Part shown: piece by piece, positions 8,001-11,291 of the stretch | Layout: each line of letters opens with the position of its first letter | How positions within the stretch are numbered: the stretch's first letter is position 1 | Assembly (NCBI GenBank): GCA_905213265.1 | Contig: CAJMHR010000055.1 | Location: forward strand, 1 to 11,291 | Reading direction: 5' to 3' | From: an uncultured Collinsella sp. | GTDB lineage: Bacteria; Actinomycetota; Coriobacteriia; Coriobacteriales; Coriobacteriaceae | Length of the DNA stretch: 11,291 bases | Notes under the pieces: model-generated | The model's database searches: none | The model's input: only the letters and a program-made list of their open reading frames with translations | What the model was told of the DNA's origin: nothing | Program-made: the position numbers and the translations under genes

Positions 8001-10223
8001 CTACACGATTTGATTCACGTGCGTCTCGTCGTCGAATTTGGCGGCGCCGGGCTCAACGTCCTGGGGAGCGGCGGCGTCCACCAGAGCCTGCTTGAGCTCG
8101 GTGTACTGACGCTCCACCTCGCCCTCAGCCCAGACCTGGTCGGCGATAGCGTCGACCTGGCAGGCGGAGAACTTGTCCTCGGGCGTATGCGAGACCGGGT
8201 CGACCTTGTGAATGGTCAGCTCGTTGCACTTGCCGATCCACCACTGGTAGGTCATGTAGACCGTGCCCTTGTTGATGCGATCGCTCACGTCGGCGCGGCT
8301 GTATACCTGGCCGCGGCGGCTGTGGATCGAGACGATGTCGCCGTTCTTGATGCCGCGCGCCTGGGCGTCCGCGGGATTCACGCGGACAAAGCCGGGCTCG
8401 TCGGCAAGCAGCGCCAGCGTCTTGCAGTTGCCGGTCATCGAGCGGCAGCTGTAGTGGCCGACCTCGCGGACGGTGCACAGGATGAGCGGGTACTCATCGT
8501 CGGGAAGCTCGGAGGGCGCCTCCCAGTCGTGCGCCATCAGGTTGGCGCGGCCGTCCTTGGTGGTGAACTTGCCACCAGCGAACATGTCGGGCGTACCGTG
8601 GTCGTTCACATCGGTGCTCTTGACCGGCCACTGGGCGTAGCCGCCCTCGGGAGCCATCTTCTCGTAGGTTGCACCCACAAAGTTGGGGCACAGGCTAATG
8701 CACTCGTTCCAGATCTGCTCGGTGTTGTCGTAGTGCATGGGGTAACCCATACGCGTGGACAGGTCCGCGAAGATCTCCCAGTCGTGACGGCACTCGCCCT
8801 TGGGCGGAACGGCCGCGTCAAAGTGCTGGAAGCTACGGTCGGATGCGGTAAAGACACCCTCGTGCTCGCCCCAAGAGGTGGCGGGCAGGATGACGTCGGC
8901 GAGCATGGTCGTCTGCGTCATAAAGATGTCCTGGCAAATGAACAGATCCAGCTCGGAGAGCGTCTTGCGCATACCAGCCGAATCGGGCTCGGTCTGCACC
9001 GGGTCCTCGCCGTAGTTGTAGAAGCAGTGCACCTTGCCCTCGTCGACCAGGTGGCCCAGGTCGGTGAGCTTGTAGCCCTCCTCGAGCGGGAGCTTTTCCT
9101 CGGGCACGCCCCAAGCCTTGGCAAACTTGGCACGCACTGCCGGGTCGGTGACCTTCTGGTAGCCAGGGTACAGGTTGGGCAGCATGCCCATATCGCAGGA
9201 GCCCTGGACGTTATTCTGGCCACGCACGGGCGCGAGGCCGGAATTGGGTTTGCCGATCTGGCCGGCAACGCAGGCGATGGAGGCGATGGTATGCACCGTC
9301 TTCAGGTTCTGCTTCTGCTGGCATACGCCCATGCCCCAGCCAATGATGGCAGAGGGCTTCGCCGTGGCGTACATCTCGGCAGCTTGGTGGATCAGCGCGG
9401 GCTCGACACCCGTGATGTCCTGTACGGATTCGGGAGTGTAGTTCTTGATGGTCTCCCACCACTCGTCAAAGCCGTTCGTGTGCTCGGCGACGAATTCCTT
9501 GTCGTAGAGGCCATCGTTGACCAAGCAGTTGGCAAAGGCGTTGAGGAACGCGACGTTGCAACCGTTCTTGATCGGAAGGTAGAGATCGGCGATACGCGCG
9601 GTTTCGATATGGCGCGGATCGGCGACGATGATCTTGCAACCCTTTTCTTTGGCTCGCACGATACGCCTTGCGACGATGGGGTGCGAATCGGCAGGGTTAT
9701 AGCCGAAGAGGAAAATGCAGCCCGCATCCTCCATACCGGGGATGGAGCATGACATGCAACCTGAACCAACCGTGTCCATCAGACCGAGGACAGTAGGGCC
9801 GTGTCAAGTACGGGCGCAGTTGTCCACGCTGTGGGTGCCGATGCACGCACGCGTAAACTTCTGCATGACGTAGTTCGCCTCATTGCCGCCGCCTCGCGAA
9901 GAGCCGGTGGTCATGACAGCGTTAGGACCATATTCGTCAATTATGGCCTGCATCTTAGATGCGGTGAAATCCAGTGCCTCGTCCCAGCTTACGCGCTCAA
10001 GATCCGCGCCCTTGGTGCGGCGGATCATCGGGTGCAGTACGCGAGGAGTCAAGATCTTGGTGTCGTTGATGAAGTCGTAGCCGCTCATGCCCTTAAGGCA
10101 CAGCTCGCTCTGGTTGGTGATGCCGTTGAGCGGTTCGGTACCCACGACCTGGCCGTTTTGGACCAGGAGGTTAAACTGGCAACCGGCGCCGCAGTACGGG
10201 CAGATCACTTTATGCTTCTCCAT
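8001..10223 (-). CDS. fdhF: FdhF, formate dehydrogenase H, selenocysteine-containing catalytic subunit
   Basis: A 740-residue Mo/W-bis-MGD enzyme (DMSO reductase family) that oxidises formate to CO2 in the cytoplasm. The in-frame TGA at 9806-9804 encodes selenocysteine at residue 140: the frame reads SVDNCART-Sec-HGPTVLGL and continues with GYNPADSHPIVA. Residue 140 is also the Sec position of E. coli FdhF, and His141 follows it as expected. The N-terminal [4Fe-4S] site is Cys8/11/15/42, followed by Lys44 (CLKG). Other family motifs are TGSSRGGGNEANYVMQKF, PVRGQNNVQGSCDMG, TSWGEHEGVFTASDRSFQ and TVREVGHYSCRSMTGNC, the last binding the molybdopterin cofactor. The ATG at 10223 was chosen for its AAGGAGGG ribosome binding site and match to E. 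coli; the 17 codons upstream are not coding. The product is about 25 residues longer than E. coli FdhF (715) at the C-terminus. Read naively, the gene splits into two pieces. Confidence 0.96.
9762..9806 (-). promoter_or_regulatory. SECIS element in fdhF, directing selenocysteine at the UGA
   Basis: Starting at the UGA (9806-9804), the mRNA folds about 15 bases downstream into a hairpin: UGUCC (9792-9788) pairs with GGACA (9777-9773), a bulged U lies on the 3' side, UC pairs with GA, and the apical loop is GGUCU (9785-9781). The loop GG(U), the spacing and the first codons (UGACACGGCCC) match the known E. coli fdhF SECIS bound by SelB. The selA/B/C/D genes needed are not in this window. Confidence 0.85.
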
Positions 10224-10246
10224 GACACCCTCCTTCCTTTCTCTGC

Positions 10247-10262
10247 TACCGAATGCTCGGTA
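10247..10262 (-). other. Small hairpin in the gap between the HydN-like gene and fdhF
   Basis: The 76-base gap 10224-10299 holds a perfect 6-bp stem (TACCGA/TCGGTA) with a 4-base loop, just upstream of the fdhF ribosome binding site. No T run follows on the minus strand, so it is not an intrinsic terminator. A role in mRNA stability or processing is possible; it may also be without function. Confidence 0.35.
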
Positions 10263-10299
10263 CTTATTTGACAATCATTGGGCCTGTATGGCCGCCCGC

Positions 10300-10818
10300 C
10301 TACGCCTCGTTTTCGATGGTGGCGCGGGCACGCTCGGCAGTCAGTTCTGCCAAACGTTCCTCGTCTACCAGGGTGAGGCCCTTGGTCGGGCACGCCTCGG
10401 CACACGCCGGACCGCCGGGACGGTCCACGCACAGGTCGCACTTGAGCACGAAGCTCTTGGTCTGCGAACCCACGCGAACGTCGCCCATCAAGACCGGAAC
10501 CTGCGTGGTCGCCACGCTCACGGCGCCAAAGGGGCATGCCATGACGCAGCTCTTGCAGCCGATGCAGTTGTCCTCGTTGACGCCGATGCGATGGTTCTTT
10601 GGATCAAAGAACAAGGCGCCCGTAGGACAGGCCTTCGCGCACGGGGCATCCTCGCAGTGATGGCAAGCCACCGGTGCGGAGATCTCGTACGTACGCGTCA
10701 CGCGCAGGCGCGGCGCGGCGATGTTACCGGGGATGTCGTGCGCCTCGATACACGCCGCCATGCAGGTTTGACACCCAATGCAGCGCGAAGAATCGGCTAC
10801 GACTCGCTTATTACCCAT
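10300..10818 (-). CDS. hydN: HydN/HycB-like four-cluster [4Fe-4S] ferredoxin subunit partnering FdhF
   Basis: A 172-residue polyferredoxin with four cysteine groups: Cys13/16/19/23 (CIGCQTCMAAC), Cys52/55/60/64 (CHHCEDAPCAKAC), Cys85/88/91/95 (CIGCKSCVMAC) and Cys127/130/139/143. It is close in length and layout to E. coli HydN (about 175) and related to HycB, which serve formate dehydrogenase H. It is most likely the direct electron acceptor of FdhF, handing electrons on to HyfA. The ATG at 10818 was preferred to longer starts because AGGAGGGAG lies 8 bases upstream. It is the first gene of the operon, 76 bases ahead of fdhF. The name hydN is given by similarity of architecture and place; hycB-like would also fit. 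It shares the CHHCEDAPC pattern with HyfA but is a distinct gene, shorter between the third and fourth cluster groups. Confidence 0.85.
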   Translation of the reverse strand: MGNKRVVADSSRCIGCQTCMAACIEAHDIPGNIAAPRLRVTRTYEISAPVACHHCEDAPCAKACPTGALFFDPKNHRIGVNEDNCIGCKSCVMACPFGAVSVATTQVPVLMGDVRVGSQTKSFVLKCDLCVDRPGGPACAEACPTKGLTLVDEERLAELTAERARATIENEA

Positions 10819-10969
10819 GTTGTTCACTCCCTCCTGAATCCCTTGCCGGAGAGACCCTGTCGACATTGACCCAAGCCGCCCGTGGCCTGGCATCGACGAA
10901 TCGAATGCATGCGGCGAAACATGCACTCGGTAGAGTTTCTCCAACGATATACAGGTTAAATATACGCAG

Positions 10970-10978
10970 TTGCAGGGG
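10970..10978 (+). promoter_or_regulatory. Extra copy of the TTGCAGGGG half-site
   Basis: TTGCAGGGG recurs here in the same orientation as the right arm of the inverted repeat (11014-11022), exactly 44 bases away, about four helical turns. It lies next to the AT-rich stretch that may be the operon promoter. It may be a second, single binding site for the same regulator. Confidence 0.4.
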
Positions 10979-10995
10979 GCAAACTTGAGCATAGG

Positions 10996-11021
10996 CCCTG
11001 CAATACGGGTGTATTGCAGGG
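10996..11021. promoter_or_regulatory. Perfect 11-bp inverted repeat, candidate operator of the formate hydrogenlyase operon
   Basis: CCCTGCAATAC, a 4-base spacer GGGT, then GTATTGCAGGG form a perfect palindrome about 180-200 bases upstream of the first operon gene. It lies in the middle of the divergent intergenic region and is not followed by a proper T run on either strand (only GTTTTGG on the plus strand). A binding site for a dimeric regulator is therefore favoured over a terminator. Confidence 0.55.
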
Positions 11022-11150
11022 GTTTTGGCAGGTTGGAATTATTCTCTAGAAGCTATAAAGGTGAGTGTATTACATGCGTACGCCTCAGAGATTTTTATGC
11101 GCTCTCATTTTGGATGTACTACGCTTGTATTCGTGTTTATGGTTATCAAC

Positions 11151-11178
11151 TTGAGTGAAAAAAAGTAATCGTTATAAG
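11151..11178 (+). promoter_or_regulatory. Candidate sigma-70 type promoter of the divergent gene
   Basis: TTGAGT (11151-11156), a 16-base spacer rich in A, and TATAAG (11173-11178) resemble -35 and -10 boxes. Transcription would start near 11185, leaving a leader of about 60 bases before the ATG at 11245. The -35 box overlaps one of the ACTTGAG repeats, which could make it a regulated promoter. Confidence 0.4.
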
Positions 11179-11244
11179 ATGCTCAAGTATCGGCACATGC
11201 CGCATTTGACCGACTATATTGCACGCTCATTAAGGGGGCCAGTG

Positions 11245-11291
11245 ATGTCATCGACTCAAAAAAGAGCCATCCTGCAGGTGCGCATTCGCGA
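11245..11291 (+). CDS. Divergent gene of unknown function, first 15 codons only
   Basis: An ATG at 11245 is preceded by AAGGGGG at a spacing of about 7 bases and opens a frame MSSTQKRAILQVRIR that runs off the right edge. A GTG at 11242 is an alternative start. Too little is visible to name a family. Because it is divergent from the formate hydrogenlyase operon and shares a regulatory region with it, a regulator of the operon is a reasonable guess, but nothing in the visible residues shows that. Confidence 0.5.
   Translation, partial: MSSTQKRAILQVRIR

Larger units (their letters stand above)
10819..11244. other. Intergenic regulatory region between the formate hydrogenlyase operon and a divergent gene
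   Basis: These 426 bases contain no convincing gene. They are clearly richer in A+T (especially 10930-11220) than the flanking genes. They hold the inverted repeat at 10996-11021, the extra half-site at 10970-10978, the ACTTGAG repeats and a plausible plus-strand promoter. For the minus-strand operon, an AT-rich stretch (about 10940-10967, with TATATT and TATATC on the minus strand) may contain the -10 region, but I could not pair it with a good -35 box. The operon mRNA would then have a leader of more than 100 bases. Confidence 0.6.

Noticed and set aside
8001..9779. A separate molybdopterin oxidoreductase gene starting at ATG 9779.
   Set aside because: It is the part of fdhF downstream of the selenocysteine UGA. 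The frame and family sequence are continuous across the UGA, and the ATG lacks a ribosome binding site and lies inside the SECIS hairpin.
10224..10274. A 17-codon N-terminal extension of FdhF from ATG 10274.
   Set aside because: ATG 10223 has an ideal ribosome binding site and puts the cluster cysteines and Sec at the same residue numbers as in E. coli. The extension overlaps that ribosome binding site and a hairpin.
10819..10970. A molybdenum-cofactor or other riboswitch in the operon leader.
   Set aside because: The likely long leader and the Mo/W enzyme make one plausible, but I see only short, weak stems (for example ACTC/GAGT near 10925-10940) and no recognisable consensus. A covariance-model search would be needed to support it.
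10970..11158. A 62-codon plus-strand open frame in the intergenic region.
   Set aside because: It has no ribosome binding site, lies in AT-rich DNA full of repeats and shows no recognisable features.
1..11291. CRISPR arrays, tRNA or rRNA genes, insertion sequences.
   Set aside because: No regularly spaced repeats, tRNA-like arms, rRNA sequence, transposase frames or terminal repeats were seen.

Overview
This window holds most of a formate hydrogenlyase operon of the Hyf (hydrogenase-4, 'FHL-2') type. All of its genes lie on the minus strand, so transcription runs from right to left. Reading in that direction the order is: HydN-like polyferredoxin (10818-10300), selenocysteine formate dehydrogenase H fdhF (10223-8001), hyfA (7922-7305), hyfB (7312-5294), hyfC (5276-4353), hyfD (4336-2878), hyfE (2867-2214), hyfF (2210-645) and the 5' part of hyfG (640 to beyond base 1). 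The order hyfABCDEFG matches Escherichia coli, but here the formate dehydrogenase and a ferredoxin subunit are built into the same gene cluster. The high GC content, codon choice and lack of a sigma-54 type promoter suggest a high-GC, strictly fermentative Gram-positive bacterium. My best guess is a Coriobacteriia member such as Collinsella; this is inference only.

The products would form one membrane complex. FdhF oxidises formate to CO2 at a Mo/W-bis-MGD-selenocysteine site. HydN-like and HyfA carry electrons through [4Fe-4S] clusters to the group 4 [NiFe] hydrogenase module (HyfG and, presumably beyond the left edge, HyfH/HyfI), where protons are reduced to H2. HyfB, HyfD and HyfF are three antiporter-like membrane subunits, HyfC is the NuoH-like anchor and HyfE is NuoK-like, so the machine could couple formate-to-H2 electron flow to ion pumping.

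Two features break a naive gene call. First, fdhF is read through an in-frame UGA at 9806-9804 (residue 140), followed by a SECIS-like hairpin, so what looks like two genes is one 740-residue selenoprotein. Second, hyfD is split by one extra base in a run of seven C (plus-strand G, 3154-3160); removing it restores a 485-residue protein.

The hyf genes from hyfA to hyfG are packed with gaps of 3-17 bases or a short overlap. A 13-bp GC-rich hairpin sits between fdhF and hyfA, and a smaller hairpin lies between the HydN-like gene and fdhF. To the right of the operon is a 426-base AT-richer intergenic region with a perfect 11-bp inverted repeat, an extra copy of its half-site and ACTTGAG repeats. 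A divergent gene starts at 11245 on the plus strand, of which only 15 codons are visible.
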